DNA of 64,000 nucleotides from assembly GCA_033964015.1 (NCBI GenBank), contig CM066925.1:6775998-6839997 (forward strand), read 5' to 3'. The position numbers and the translations under genes were made by a program. Positions 59,101 to 64,000 of this stretch are shown here, in pieces; position 1 is the stretch's first letter; each line of letters starts with the position of its first letter. This stretch comes from Scolanthus callimorphus. Lineage: Eukaryota; Cnidaria; Anthozoa; Actiniaria; Edwardsiidae. The notes beneath the pieces were generated by a model that made no database searches, was not told the origin of the DNA, and was given only the letters and a program-made list of their open reading frames with translations.

Positions 59101-62100
59101 ATCCAAAGGTGTACCAATTGCATTACACAGCACTAGAACGTACTGAAAAGATACACACAGAATACTTATTTATCAGAGCGGATTTCACATGACCGTCGAA
59201 AGTAAATAAGATTGGCCTTAGTCAGCGTTTCTATTGGTCGAGAGCAAAGTCCTTCGTCTTTTAGCCAATCAAACTGCGAATTAAAACAAAACACACCATT
59301 GCTCACGTCATGACTAAACGCAAGTCTGACTTACTTCGCCTCCTGATTGGTTTGTTGTTGAATGGTTTCCACTTCTGATTGGTTTGTTGTTGAATGGCTT
59401 CCATTCCTGATTGGCTAGTGGTTTTGTATTTGCGTTTAGTTTTCGATAGTCATCCGCTATACCATCTCATTTAAAAACGTGTATTAAAAATGCGTTCTCT
59501 GACATCGTTTATATGACAACGCATACCCTATGGCCAAGGTTCAAGTGGCGGCAATTTGAGGGCCTTCGCTGATTGACTGATTTTGAACGTTTGAGCGTGC
59601 GCTTTTCTCAACGGCTCTGTATTAAATCTCGCGCATGCGTCAGTAGCTGTCACCAGAGCCTCCCCCGCGAGGAGACGAGCCGGGGAGCTCTGGGCTCGAG
59701 AATGTCTGATACCCAGTGTCTGACTCGGCAAGAACGTTTTTTCGCAGAAGTGCCGGTGTTACTGAGAACAGCAATAAAAACACTACAGCATTTCGTGTTT
59801 CACGTTCGTCATCTTACCTGACCGGTGACATCGTCCGCCTTGGTGGCTAGTACACAGTGTTCTCCACACGCGGTGATTGACAGCAGGTTACGAACGTACT
59901 TTACAAACTTCTGTTACAACAAAAACAAACAAAGAACTCACTAAAATGTTCCGATGAAGAGAAGAGTTGCTACAGTATCCCGGGTACTCCCCGAAAGAAC
60001 ACCCCTCCCCTCTCCTCCTACCAATTTTCCCTGGATCCTTAAAAGGGCACTCGCACGCCTAATATTCGTCCACCGTGGACATAAAATAAGTAAAATTGTA
60101 ACCGTGAACACACATGTACAATTGCCCGTAGTAATCAAAATAATCCTCTAGATTAATAGAAAACCTTTCAAGTGTTAGACAAATGCAATTCTAGGTTGTT
60201 TTGACCTGTTATCGAGCGGATGGAATTGGATTGCGGTTGGAGCTATTTTCTTGTCAGGGAAGTGGCCAGCAAGCGTGCGAGAGCCCCTTTAAGCAAGGGA
60301 CGAGGAGTCGCTGCAGCGTTGCTTGGTAACAGACAGGATAACAGTTAGGGATGCGTCGCCGCTTCCAGTGTTCCGGCCTAGAGCAGATTTCGTATGACTG
60401 TGAAAAGTACCGTCAAACGGCGCAATACTGTCGCGGTGGCGGTACCGAACCTGGCCTGCTGTAGATACGGAATGAAACTGCGTAGTCACGGTATGGTCAT
60501 GGTCACGGCGCGGCACAACTCTTTCGCGGCACTTTTCACAGTCATGCGCAATCTGCTCTAATCTTTCATGCGTCCATCTCAGACTCGAAACCAATCGCCT
60601 GTTTGCTGCTCTCCTCAAGGCGCGCTGTGCACCTACCAAGTAACGCAACACGGAAACATTGCAGTAACGTAAAAACGCTCTAGTATCAAAAGAAACACAA
60701 GCAACGACTTGGTTAGGGGTCTGCGTCCTTCTCGATAAAATTTATTGGGATTGTCATAATGTAGGATTTGGGGACACCGCGGCAAAACATAGTTCACATG
60801 CACTAAAGATTCACTGGCCTGTGAAATGAAGACAATTGAATAATCTACATTTATTTTGACATTAAACCATAATTTCCGCCTCGAGTGCAAGCCTAAGGTG
60901 CAAACGTTCAGAGAAATATATATATGTTATTTACCGGCTGGGAGGTCCGTATAGGGAAAAACTGTGACCGAGGGCTGGAAAATGTTGACCGAGACCGGAG
61001 GCCGAGGTCAACATTTTCCAGGCCGAGGTCACAGTTTTTCCCTATACGGACCGACCTAAAGCCGGTAAATAACTTATTTATTGATTTTTTCGATGAAAAC
61101 AAGCGCGCGCAAATGGTTACCGTGACCTAGGTCAAAGATAGGAAAATATTGCCCCCGCGCGCGCGCTCTAAGAACCAATCAGAATGCAGAATTCGTTACC
61201 GTGCCCTCTAGGAAAAAAATAAATGATGATATTCTAGCTGCTCTGCAATTTTGGGTATACCTCCGTGTAAGAACCTTTCCCAGAGGACACCATTGTGTTC
61301 AGTTAATATTTCATCATGATTCGTTCTACTAAACAAAAGAGGCTTTGTGACGCAACTTGTGAACAATACCCAGGTTCTTACACAGAGGTAGAGCCGCAAT
61401 TTTTGGCCTTACGTTTTGTGTCTGGAGCTTAAGGGCGACGTGCGCGATGTTGGTGACCAATTGCAAACGGCACAAAAAATAAGCACACGTTCTTTGTAAG
61501 AACAGTTCCGCATTGGAATGACCTCCCAGCAGAGGCGGCGGATGCCGACAGTTTAGCCGCCTTTAGAGCAGCAAGGTAGTGGGTCACGCTGACCCCATTG
61601 CAATATTAGCATTATGCTAAGTGCAATTACTTAAATTAAAGATTAAAGAAGCTTTTTCATCAAAAATAAATTGTCGCAACAATATTATAATTTCATATTT
61701 GGCATACCAATAAAGGTACTGCCAAAGTATGAGAACGTAGCAATAAACTCAAAGATCTTACAAAACTACTACGGAAAAAATGTCAATAAAGTCACGAAAA
61801 CTGAAAACCGTGCGTACCATTTTCCGTATCTAAATTCAATTAACATAGATATTATAGAATGAAAAGGAAAAGGCATCGCAAAACGCACCGCGAAAAGGCT
61901 TCGCAAAACGCACCGCTAACCAATCAAAACGCACCGCTGAAAGGTACCTGTGCCAAAACGCGGTGCGTTTTCTTCGTGTAACGCAATTGGGCACCAACTC
62001 TGTGCACATAGTTTTTCCAAATTTCCAAGACAACACGAGATATTTTTCTCATGTAGATTATTTCTTTTGTTTTCATTTCACAGGAAGTGAATCTTTAGCG

Positions 62101-63303
62101 CATGGCAAATGCGTTTTGCCGTGGTGTCGGTTTTGGGCGTGAAAGTGGGCTATGGTGTAGAGCGAATAGGGTGAGAGTGTCTGGGGTGTGTTACCTCTCC
62201 ATTCTTGGTATCCCAGAAGACCACACAATGCTCTAACCGGTCTGGTTTGTTGAAGGCGTACACTACAGTGTTGGAGAAGTAGCCCCACTGAAACACAAAA
62301 ACAAAACAACACATTAGGAAGGGTTCTCCTCCACTCTCTCGTCAGGTGCGTATACTATTTAACAATTAGTCACCGAAGGCAACGTAAATATCGGCGAATA
62401 GTCACCGAGACGAAGTCGAGGTGATTATTCGCCGATAATCACGGAGCCTGAGGCGACTAATTGTTTTAGGCCTAGGGCATACGTCGAATTAAGTCGCGCC
62501 GAATACATTTAAAACAATAGATAATTTGATATTTGAAAGTGTAATGAGTCGATATGTTTTGAAAAAAAATGAAATCGACACGACCGTAATTCGACGTATG
62601 CCCTAGGCCATAGTATAGTTTATCTTGTTTTTTGGGGGGGACTTTTAACGATCATAACAAAACTCGCGCGCGCACTCCCGATCCTTTCAATGTTATAATC
62701 ACCGGTAGGTGATAGCAAGAGAAAACGAACCTCTCGACCAATCAGCGAGCGGAATTTCTTATAATCACTTGAGCAATTATACTATAGCTCAGTGCACACT
62801 AGCGACAGAACGACGTTATGTTGCAACGAAAAATGCATGGGAAAATAACTGAAATCATGAATATTTTCCATGGATCATCATTAGATTATTTCACCAAAGC
62901 ACTCTTTTGTTATTTTTTGTCGACTTCAACTTCTTGAAACCACTAAATTTTTTTGCGTGATATTTTTCTTCTGTCGTTGTCGAAAGTGTGCACCAGACTT
63001 AAATGCGTATAGGAAGCAACCCGCTAGGGATTCAAGATAGATTGCGTTCGAGTAGCCTGAACAGAAAGTTTCAAACTGCTACCGAATGTCTCGCCTTCAC
63101 TACTCTACGCACTTTGGATCTAAACAAGCGATGACTACAGTATACCTAATGGCAGATCGGATCTAAGAATTCCGTACCTTGTAGTTGGGCCGGATATTGG
63201 CAAAGTAGATGTACGAATCGACAGCCAGAGCTATCCTAAGGCTACCGCCTTCCCAGCATGCTGAAGTAATCTGTTTTCCAGGAACTTTCAGTGTTCGGAG
63301 ATG
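28721..63303 (-). CDS. WDR35: WDR35 / IFT121, intraflagellar transport protein, N-terminus outside the window
   Basis: IFT-A complex subunit needed for retrograde transport and membrane-protein entry in cilia. I recovered 28 coding exons, all GT–AG and phase-consistent except one (below), giving about 892 residues that align end to end with vertebrate WDR35 from the late first propeller to the C-terminus. Exons in transcript order: 63178–63303, 62195–62287, 59818–59910, 59082–59142, 57793–57934, 53457–53526, 52657–52710, 51663–51772, 50816–50864, 49660–49755, 48967–49035, 48022–48102, 47647–47694, 47407–47495, 46488–46605, 45012–45177, 43299–43498, 42273–42335, 41818–41981, 41576–41624, 41346–41419, 39198–39275, 36580–36669, 35643–35711, 32061–32165, 30555–30640, 29845–29913, 28721–28886. 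The first exons (about 285 residues) lie past the right edge. Exon 41346–41419 is 74 bases where 75 are required. Confidence 0.93.
29033..29305 (+). repeat. Minisatellite, 25-base unit, about 10–11 copies
   Basis: Unit taccgctaccgctgcccaac + ggccc, with occasional variants. Lies in the last WDR35 intron (28887–29844). A degenerate lead-in extends to about 28980. Confidence 0.9.
29530..29813. mobile_element. MITE with an internal minisatellite
   Basis: The right end cacttttcacagtcattcga with aaatctgctct is the inverted terminus of the family seen complete at 60379–60560. The interior holds a repeat array (29567–29706) of cgtgaccgtgccgcgac, where the 60379 copy has only one or two units. Confidence 0.65.
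29567..29706 (+). repeat. Minisatellite cgtgaccgtgccgcgac
   Basis: About nine units of 16–17 bases inside the MITE above. Confidence 0.85.
30241..30470 (+). repeat. (AAC)n / (AAACAAC)n microsatellite, about 230 bp
   Basis: Runs of caacaacaac alternate with aaaca; in the sense of WDR35 it reads GTT-rich, 85 bases after the exon 30555–30640 in transcript order. Confidence 0.95.
31180..31255 (+). repeat. LINE/SINE 3'-tail-like sequence
   Basis: ttgtaaagcgctatgatata...tatagcgctatataagtgac followed by attattattatt. The same pattern ends the L2-like element at 32281–35060 (reverse strand) and occurs at 54811–54892, so this is probably a severely 5'-truncated copy. Confidence 0.5.
31342..31575. 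mobile_element. TTAA-flanked MITE family M3
   Basis: Begins TTAAAGAGCC and ends GGGCTCTTTAA, with TTAA at both ends as in piggyBac-type insertions. The interior includes ataccgagacagagaaagca. Reverse-orientation copy at 44770–45006; partial copies at about 47045–47192 and 39280–39360. Confidence 0.7.
31793..31930. mobile_element. Element of the 'gggaatttctgcagaaaccc' family, partial
   Basis: Left end cagggaatttctgcagaaac with internal gatttcccatgg motifs. The more complete inverted copy is at 57551–57774. Confidence 0.5.
32474..34243 (-). CDS. LINE reverse transcriptase, 589-codon open part
   Basis: Open from an internal ATG to the natural stop; the same frame extends further 5' to about 34510 without stops. 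Retains the reverse transcriptase core motifs, including YADD, and the C-terminal thumb. The YADDTQLY and GVPQGS...GPLLF pattern is typical of the L2/CR1/Jockey group. The long open frame suggests a fairly recent insertion. Confidence 0.9.
   Translation of the reverse strand: MPKDELCFPEYSDNVALANDIGRYFHRKIATIGDELAAEAASMEHDLTEDRKFDVTVYDTLSSFKQLQQEEVCELIKATTKKSCLLDPMPTNLIVGCLDELLPAITTMINSSLSLGYFPGDWKDALVDPRNKKAGLCALTNLRPVNNLQYVSKLTERVVCSQTQGHAVRCGLYPILQSAYREGHSTETALLKVHNDILTNMDHQRVTLLVLLDLSAAFDTVDHKVLLRRLDVTFGIRGSALRWFESYLTGRSQRVLINGCSSENFSLPCGVPQGSCLGPLLFTIYASKLFEVVKDHLPDVHAYADDTQLYISFKPDSAANELEAVTSLQNCITSIKSWMTMDNLKLNDGKTEFMIIGTSAQLAKVNTTELKIGQATVSKVSDVRNLGAWFDNNLTMKTAINKTCQSVFYQLHNIRRIKKFLNLDDRKSIVQAVVMSRIDYCNSLLYGVSANHLNKLQRVQNAAARLIYSIPKYDHITPSLITLHWLPVQYRIKFKIAMITFKCIYGHAPDYLIYLINKKDETRYNLRSNAGILLQDRSAKSKKTLGDRAFSNSSVKVWNSLPAPIRNQNNLNAFKSLLKTHFFTLAYNF
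34244..35055 (-). pseudogene. LINE endonuclease and linker, frameshifted
   Basis: Endonuclease C-terminal half in one frame (35055 to about 34760), then the linker ([15 protein letters not shown]..., [17 protein letters not shown]) in a second frame to about 34515, then the reverse transcriptase frame. The upstream part of the endonuclease is missing by 5' truncation. Confidence 0.8.
35377..35625. mobile_element. Two overlapping copies of MITE family M4
   Basis: tagagcggttttcacatgaa at 35377 and tagagcggatttcagatgaa at 35514 are left termini of the family complete at 37482–37737. The intervening sequence has the family's internal gagcaatcactagccaatca. Confidence 0.6.
35643..45177 (-). CDS. 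WDR35: WDR35 exons for the TPR-like solenoid (nine exons)
   Basis: 45012–45177 ([32 protein letters not shown]), 43299–43498 ([40 protein letters not shown]), 42273–42335 ([20 protein letters not shown]), 41818–41981 ([20 protein letters not shown]), 41576–41624 ([16 protein letters not shown]), 41346–41419 (frame-broken as assembled), 39198–39275 ([14 protein letters not shown]), 36580–36669 ([21 protein letters not shown]), 35643–35711 ([18 protein letters not shown]). In 41818–41981 the donor GTATCC splits a leucine codon, completed by acceptor AAG at 41625–41627. Confidence 0.9.
36072..36534. mobile_element. MITE family M4 interrupted by a second element
   Basis: Termini tagagcggattctagatga and tcatctgaaatccgctcta. 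A different TIR element is inserted at 36243–36458. Confidence 0.7.
36243..36458. mobile_element. TIR element nested in M4
   Basis: Termini agggctgcaaattgc and aatttgcagccct are inverted. The interior is rich in tttgcgactaa motifs. Confidence 0.65.
37227..37375. repeat. Hairpin element, about 149 bp
   Basis: Arms gtactgtaatagatacacag and ctgtgtatctattacagtac are inverted, then gacgtcacagaatgtca / tgacattctgtgacgtc. A one-arm relative is at 56106–56200. Confidence 0.75.
37482..37737. mobile_element. MITE family M4, complete (256 bp)
   Basis: Termini tagagcggttttcacatgac and gtcatgtgaaatccgctcta are inverted. Other copies: 35377–35625, 36072–36534, 59175–59460. The interior has internal inverted motifs (agccaatcagaat, ttctgattggc types). 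Confidence 0.8.
37830..39062 (-). mobile_element. 1.2-kb TIR element with decayed coding-like fragments
   Basis: Inverted ends of about 80 bases with gaps: aggctcggtttccagcc...cgacggctgggcgcg at the left, and cgcgcccagccg...ggctggaaaccgagcct at the right. Minus-strand fragments look protein-like: SSGCFICC (about 38775–38810), [20 protein letters not shown] (about 38640–38700) and [20 protein letters not shown] (about 38110–38190). The CxxC pairs suggest a zinc-binding N-terminus. Stops and frame changes interrupt it. I do not recognise the family. Confidence 0.45.
39511..41324 (+). mobile_element. 1.9-kb interspersed repeat, copy in a WDR35 intron
   Basis: Same ends and interior as 1224–3110, with small indels; it includes a 40-base segment (aaacatatacagcttgagtg...) absent from the first copy. 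It fills almost the whole intron between exons 41346–41419 and 39198–39275. Confidence 0.75.
41346..41419 (-). pseudogene. WDR35: WDR35 exon with an apparent one-base deletion
   Basis: Acceptor TTTTTAG precedes LAKETADP in one frame; the exon ends [14 protein letters not shown] before donor GTAAGC in another. Both halves match the family (human has ...SKPLRVKKLYVLSALL here), and both flanking junctions are phase 0, so 75 bases are required and 74 are present. The missing base falls between 41384 and 41398 (minus strand CCCC...CCCC). Everything else in the gene is intact, so a sequencing indel or a rare allele is likelier than gene death. Confidence 0.8.
42604..42789 (+). mobile_element. Fragment of the 1.9-kb repeat
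   Basis: Matches 39778–39960 (aacttattgcaatgaatttt to ccagtccaatcaatcaagtg). Confidence 0.7.
42987..43231. mobile_element. MITE family M5 (about 250 bp)
   Basis: Near-identical in sequence to 60039–60292 (cgtccaccgtgg, cataaaataagtaaaattgt, tgcaattctaggttgttttg). The left end is trimmed; the right end is agagccccTTTAA. Confidence 0.7.
43515..44035 (+). repeat. Degenerate minisatellite of gacatgacacgacatggc type, about 520 bp
   Basis: Permutations of 5–6-base blocks (gacat, gacac, ggcat) without stops in several minus-strand frames, an artefact of the repeat. It begins 15–30 bases from the acceptor of WDR35 exon 43299–43498. Confidence 0.9.
44291..44461. repeat. Hairpin element, about 170 bp
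   Basis: Long inverted arms: cacaatagac.actaatgtga and tcacattagtgatctattgtg, then attaacaattagacctc / gaggtctaattgttaat. Confidence 0.75.
44770..45006. mobile_element. TTAA-flanked MITE family M3, abutting a WDR35 splice donor
   Basis: TTAA at 44770–44773 and 45003–45006 flank an element matching 31342–31575 in reverse orientation. The exon 45012–45177 ends at 45012 and its donor GTGAGT uses 45011–45006, so the right TTAA begins at intron base 6. Confidence 0.75.
45496..45723. mobile_element. TIR element, about 228 bp, long arms
   Basis: Arms cggaccgcctctctttgcga and tcgcaagagaggcggtccg, continuing through ctactaaccgaattcaaata / tatttgaattcggtg and gaaaagccattgttctg / cagaacaatggcttttt. 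Foldback structure. Confidence 0.75.
46213..46377. mobile_element. TIR element, about 165 bp
   Basis: Termini ctaagatgtgttctaaaaaa and ttttttagaacacatcttag are inverted, followed by ccgtgtcggggatttt / aaaatccccgacacc. Confidence 0.75.
46488..53526 (-). CDS. WDR35: WDR35 exons from the second propeller to the solenoid start (ten exons)
   Basis: 53457–53526 ([14 protein letters not shown]), 52657–52710 ([18 protein letters not shown]), 51663–51772 ([18 protein letters not shown]), 50816–50864 ([16 protein letters not shown]), 49660–49755 (ends [13 protein letters not shown]), 48967–49035 ([20 protein letters not shown]), 48022–48102 ([19 protein letters not shown]), 47647–47694 ([16 protein letters not shown]), 47407–47495 ([22 protein letters not shown]), 46488–46605 ([33 protein letters not shown]). 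All phases join. Acceptor 52711–52712 was chosen because it alone keeps the frame through PTQDPIC. Confidence 0.92.
46790..46925 (+). pseudogene. LINE reverse transcriptase C-terminal remnant
   Basis: The plus-strand frame gives [16 protein letters not shown], which matches the conserved C-terminal 'F.YSGA.LWNSLP' signature of cnidarian non-LTR reverse transcriptases. Stops and frame changes surround it. It lies in the WDR35 intron 46606–47406. Confidence 0.6.
47045..47192. mobile_element. Partial M3 copy
   Basis: Matches 44880–45006 (caaattcaattgagaa..., atttggtatgttgctatgct region, caaaatggcggctgacacac). The left half is missing. Confidence 0.55.
47229..47390 (+). repeat. tRNA-derived SINE-like sequence
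   Basis: Head cgaccggttagcgcagtggg resembles a Pol III A-box region, and ggtcgagcg about 50 bases later a B-box. The 3' end is a catttacatttacatttaca simple tail. Not checked against known SINEs. Confidence 0.45.
47737..47985 (+). repeat. Tandem duplication, unit about 127 bp
   Basis: ttcaggcctaaaaattaaga to the ccttgagc.accttaaa motif, twice in succession with few differences, just upstream in transcript order of WDR35 exon 47647–47694. Confidence 0.9.
48199..48604. mobile_element. TIR element, about 406 bp
   Basis: Termini gccaaaattggacgctcaag and cgcttgagcgtctttggc; arms continue with gagcgcaataatgagtt / aactcattattgcgctc, and a G-rich run (48563–48587) lies next to the right terminus. 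Confidence 0.75.
49205..49462. mobile_element. TIR element family M6, uninterrupted copy
   Basis: ctgtcacgaaacgcgcatgc at the left and gttgcgtgacagactccctt at the right. Shares its interior (gaccatcctatcaga, gccttcgctggccatcgttg) with 54504–54958. Confidence 0.65.
50385..50582. repeat. Inverted-repeat segment in a WDR35 intron
   Basis: tattatacgacga at the left and gagtcgtataataat at the right. The interior has ctagcactcgatcgg and tandem gtgtaatacgg motifs. The adjacent 50270–50360 is also palindromic (ccgagccccgcaggggtgagg). Confidence 0.4.
51206..51611. mobile_element. TIR element family M7 with internal minisatellite
   Basis: acagctatttcaataaagct at the left, gttttttgaaatagctgt at the right. 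A reverse-orientation copy lies at 53588–53875. The minisatellite at 51413–51570 is absent from the other copy. Confidence 0.75.
51413..51570 (+). repeat. Minisatellite gattgaagacctcctataac
   Basis: About five to six units of 26 or 37 bases; the longer ones duplicate an internal gattgaagacc. The sister element (about 53650–53680) has a single unit. Confidence 0.9.
52163..52553. mobile_element. TIR element, about 390 bp, 'ttcacac.gcgcgat' type
   Basis: Termini aggcccgttcacacagcgcg and cgcgccgtgtgaacgagcct are inverted, continuing through cttagctgcgattt / aaatcgcagctaag. Subrepeats of gcgcggtgtgaacgg inside. A decayed relative is at about 49505–49590 and a shorter one near 31965–32045. Confidence 0.75.
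53001..53434. mobile_element. Foldback element, 434 bp, two near-complete arms
   Basis: gttttatactagagacggct at the left and its complement at the right. Almost the whole element is two arms of about 210 bases (gacggcttagccgtctag, gatgcccttaatttcagacg). It ends 22 bases into the intron after WDR35 exon 53457–53526. Confidence 0.85.
53588..53875. mobile_element. TIR element family M7, compact copy
   Basis: Termini acagctatttcaaaaaacg and cgttcattgaaatagctgt. The interior matches 51206–51611 in reverse orientation. Confidence 0.75.
54090..54306. repeat. Repeat pair, first copy
   Basis: aacaacccagaccgctgttc through gccagtcaag, ccctgcttcgcctc and gactagcggaacag. Second copy at 55110–55330. Confidence 0.7.
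54504..54958. mobile_element. TIR element family M6, interrupted by a LINE fragment
   Basis: Left aaagggaggctgtcacgata, right gttgcatgacagccttcatt. Relative to 49205–49462 it has about 205 extra bases between catcgttgtg and gggacgatac. Confidence 0.65.
54687..54891. mobile_element. Rearranged L2-like fragment: inverted endonuclease piece plus 3' tail
   Basis: Minus strand 54693–54777 reads [20 protein letters not shown], the conserved TETWL region of the LINE endonuclease. The plus strand 54811–54891 is an L2-type tail (aatgtaaagcgctt...aggcgctatataaatg then ttattg repeats). Flanks atcgttgtg and atcgttacg could be a target duplication. Confidence 0.6.
55110..55330. repeat. Repeat pair, second copy
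   Basis: Same orientation as 54090–54306 and about 85–90% alike by eye, with flanking ataacattactatttatag also repeated (54961, 55381). Confidence 0.7.
55591..55910. mobile_element. TIR element, 320 bp
   Basis: Termini attacagctgttttgagtat and atactcaaaacagctgtaat; arms continue through tctgcgaactctcg / cgagagttcgcaga and cttccgtcaatcaaact / agtttgattgacggaag. Confidence 0.8.
57349..57538. mobile_element. Foldback element, about 190 bp
   Basis: aataaaacattttttctgtg and cacagaaaaaatgttttatt; arms run through ccttcatagagttttgaaaa to a centre near 57445 (ctcgacttcgtctcg). Confidence 0.8.
57551..57774. mobile_element. TIR element with internal 'cccatgggaaattcag' repeats
   Basis: Termini ggggaatttctgcacaaacc and gggtttctgcagaaattccc are inverted. 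Five tandem copies of a roughly 21-base cccatgggaaattcag motif lie inside. It ends 17 bases into the intron that follows WDR35 exon 57793–57934. Confidence 0.7.
57793..63303 (-). CDS. WDR35: WDR35 exons for the WD40 propellers (five exons in window)
   Basis: 63178–63303 encodes [19 protein letters not shown] and ends FANIRPNYK; 62195–62287 [17 protein letters not shown]; 59818–59910 [17 protein letters not shown]; 59082–59142 [20 protein letters not shown]; 57793–57934 [15 protein letters not shown] and [18 protein letters not shown]. Phases are 0, 0, 0, 1 and 2 at the 3' ends. Donors are GTACGG, GTAACA, GTAAGA, GTAAGT and GTGAGT. The loop between the third and fourth exons is shorter than in vertebrates. 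These segments form propeller blades of the IFT-A scaffold. Confidence 0.92.
58016..58260. mobile_element. TIR element, about 245 bp
   Basis: atatacacctatttcaatta and ttattgaaacaggtgtatat are inverted; aaccatgaaccatgc / gcatggttcatggtt continue. A one-sided relative is at about 54385–54475. Confidence 0.7.
59175..59460. mobile_element. MITE family M4, diverged copy
   Basis: Left agagcggatttcacatgacc, right cgatagtcatccgctat, with tandem tgattggtttgttgttgaat motifs inside. Confidence 0.6.
60039..60292. mobile_element. MITE family M5, TTAA at both ends
   Basis: Begins TTAAAAGGGCACTCGCACGC and ends GCGTGCGAGAGCCCCTTTAA, inverted, with TTAA at each edge as in piggyBac-type insertions. Confidence 0.75.
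60379..60560. mobile_element. MITE, relative of 29530–29813 without array expansion
   Basis: Termini tagagcagatttcgtatgac and gtcatgcgcaatctgctcta are inverted. The interior includes tgctgtagatacggaatgaa, shared in reverse orientation with 29715–29745. Confidence 0.7.
60926..61073. mobile_element. Foldback element, 148 bp
   Basis: gttatttaccggctgggagg and cctaaagccggtaaataac; arms continue gtccgtatagggaaaaactg / cagtttttccctatacgga and aaaatgttgacc / ggtcaacatttt. A half copy is at 63664–63745. Confidence 0.8.
61243..61407. mobile_element. TIR element, about 165 bp
   Basis: gcaattttgggtatacctcc with gtgtaagaacc at the left; ggttcttacacagaggtaga and gccgcaattttt at the right, inverted. Confidence 0.65.
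61476..61580 (+). pseudogene. LINE reverse transcriptase C-terminal remnant
   Basis: The plus frame reads [20 protein letters not shown] and [13 protein letters not shown] then stop, matching the conserved C-terminal end of non-LTR reverse transcriptases. An in-frame stop lies just upstream. Different sequence from the 46790 remnant, so another LINE lineage. Confidence 0.7.
62361..62465. repeat. Hairpin element, 105 bp
   Basis: aacaattagtcaccgaaggc and gcctgaggcgactaattgtt, with atcggcgaatagtcacc / ggtgattattcgccgat inside. Directly followed by the element at 62467. Confidence 0.75.
62467..62610. mobile_element. TIR element, 144 bp
   Basis: taggcctagggcatacgtcg and cgacgtatgccctaggcca are inverted, with aattaagtcg / cgaccgtaatt continuing. 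Confidence 0.8.
62787..62999. mobile_element. TIR element family M2, copy in a WDR35 intron
   Basis: Termini gctcagtgcacactagcgac and gtcgaaagtgtgcaccagac are inverted. The interior matches 25362–25574 in reverse orientation (ttgcaacgaaaaatgcatgg, ttgtcgacttcaacttcttg). Confidence 0.65.
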
Positions 63304-63663
63304 CTATAATGACAGAATATATATATTATAATCAGGTTGTCTGCGCAAACGTTTCTGATTGGCTAAAACAGTCTGTCCGAGAGCAACACTGAAATGGCTT
63401 CCCTGACCACAGCTTTGTGCCCTCAGTCACGTACAGCACTATTTACAATTTCGATCCTTAAAGAACTGTTGTGTTTTCTCAGGGGCAAATTTGCTCCTGG
63501 TTTTCTGGAGAAAAGGAAATGCTTTGAAAAATGCATAAAAAAAAAAAAAATGGGGAATGTTTCGCAAATTTGAGACATTTACCCTACCTTATGTAATGCC
63601 TAAACAAAATGTTATTCTGAGTCTTTTCTAACACGAAGTGACGGGCCGTTTTCTTGTATATCG

Positions 63664-63745
63664 TATTTACCGGCTTGGAGGCCGAGGTCGACATTTTCCA
63701 GGCCGAGGTCACAGTTTTCCATATACTGACCGACCTAAACCCTAA
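63664..63745. mobile_element. Partial copy of the 60926 foldback element
   Basis: atttaccggcttggaggccg, then cgacattttccaggccgagg and gaccgacctaaac; one arm only. Confidence 0.65.
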
Positions 63746-63810
63746 AACTTATTTATTTTTTCTGTTAGGCCTGGTTTACACACGAACGAATGCGCGATCG
63801 CAGGAAGCAA

Positions 63811-64000
63811 GCGCACATTCTCGTACCCATAGCTCTCCAGCTCGTCTGCTCACAGGGGAGGCTCTGGGGACATCCATTTGAGGGTCTTCGCTGATTGGCT
63901 AATTTTGGACGTTAGGGCATGCGCAGATCTCGCGCATGCGTTAGTTTGTCACCAGAGCCTCCCCACGAGGTACGAGCCGGGGAGCTCTGGGTTCGAGAAA
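63811..64000. mobile_element. Inverted-repeat element of the 'cccagagct..cggctcgt' family, cut by the window edge
   Basis: cacattctcgtacccatagc and ctctccagctcgt at the left, acgagccggggagctctggg at the right, inverted. The centre has gcgcatgcg. The most complete copy of the family of 3618–3730. Confidence 0.7.

Noticed and set aside
61411..61480. WDR35 exon between 61411 and 61480 (a GTAAGG donor is present on the minus strand)
   Set aside because: The translation does not match WDR35; the true next exon is 59818–59910, and this stretch is upstream of a LINE remnant on the other strand.

Overview
The window is nuclear DNA from a metazoan. Evidence: an intraflagellar-transport gene (WDR35/IFT121) in 28 coding exons with GT–AG introns, two single-exon TRIM-NHL genes with an internal filamin repeat (an animal-only architecture), an L2/CR1-like LINE, and very many short inverted-repeat elements. 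The combination fits an anthozoan cnidarian such as a stony coral best. That is an inference from gene content, because no rRNA or mitochondrial sequence is present.

Left part, 1–26 kb: a direct tandem segmental duplication. Copy A (about 1117–13525) and copy B (about 17524–25978) each carry the same nested repeats followed by one TRIM-NHL gene. Copy B's gene (22975–25206) is intact, 743 codons. Copy A's gene (8097–10329) has two 1-base deletions in short homopolymers. The copies differ by clean insertions present in one and absent from the other: a 1.9-kb repeat and a 936-bp TTA-flanked element only in A, and a 372-bp element only in B. A 180-bp tandem array that includes the last codons of the gene is found only in A. 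The spacer at 13.5–17.5 kb is repeats plus unassigned sequence.

Middle, 26–28.7 kb: small inverted-repeat elements, with no gene I can support.

Right part, 28.7–63.3 kb: WDR35 on the minus strand, from about the last third of its first WD40 propeller to the stop codon. The N-terminal exons lie beyond the right edge. Introns total about 32 kb and are crowded with TIR and foldback elements, minisatellites, a 2.8-kb L2-like LINE in the sense orientation and several LINE fragments. Several elements sit within 10–25 bases of a splice site. One exon (41346–41419) lacks one base in a C-run, breaking the frame of an otherwise fully conserved protein.

The strongest biological signal is the contrast between the TRIM-NHL paralogues. 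The RING/B-box/coiled-coil/filamin part differs mainly at silent sites. The NHL propeller differs mainly at replacement sites, and those replacements recur at the same loop position of each blade. No operon-like or defence-island system is visible; the novelty is in gene-family diversification and the mobile-element record.
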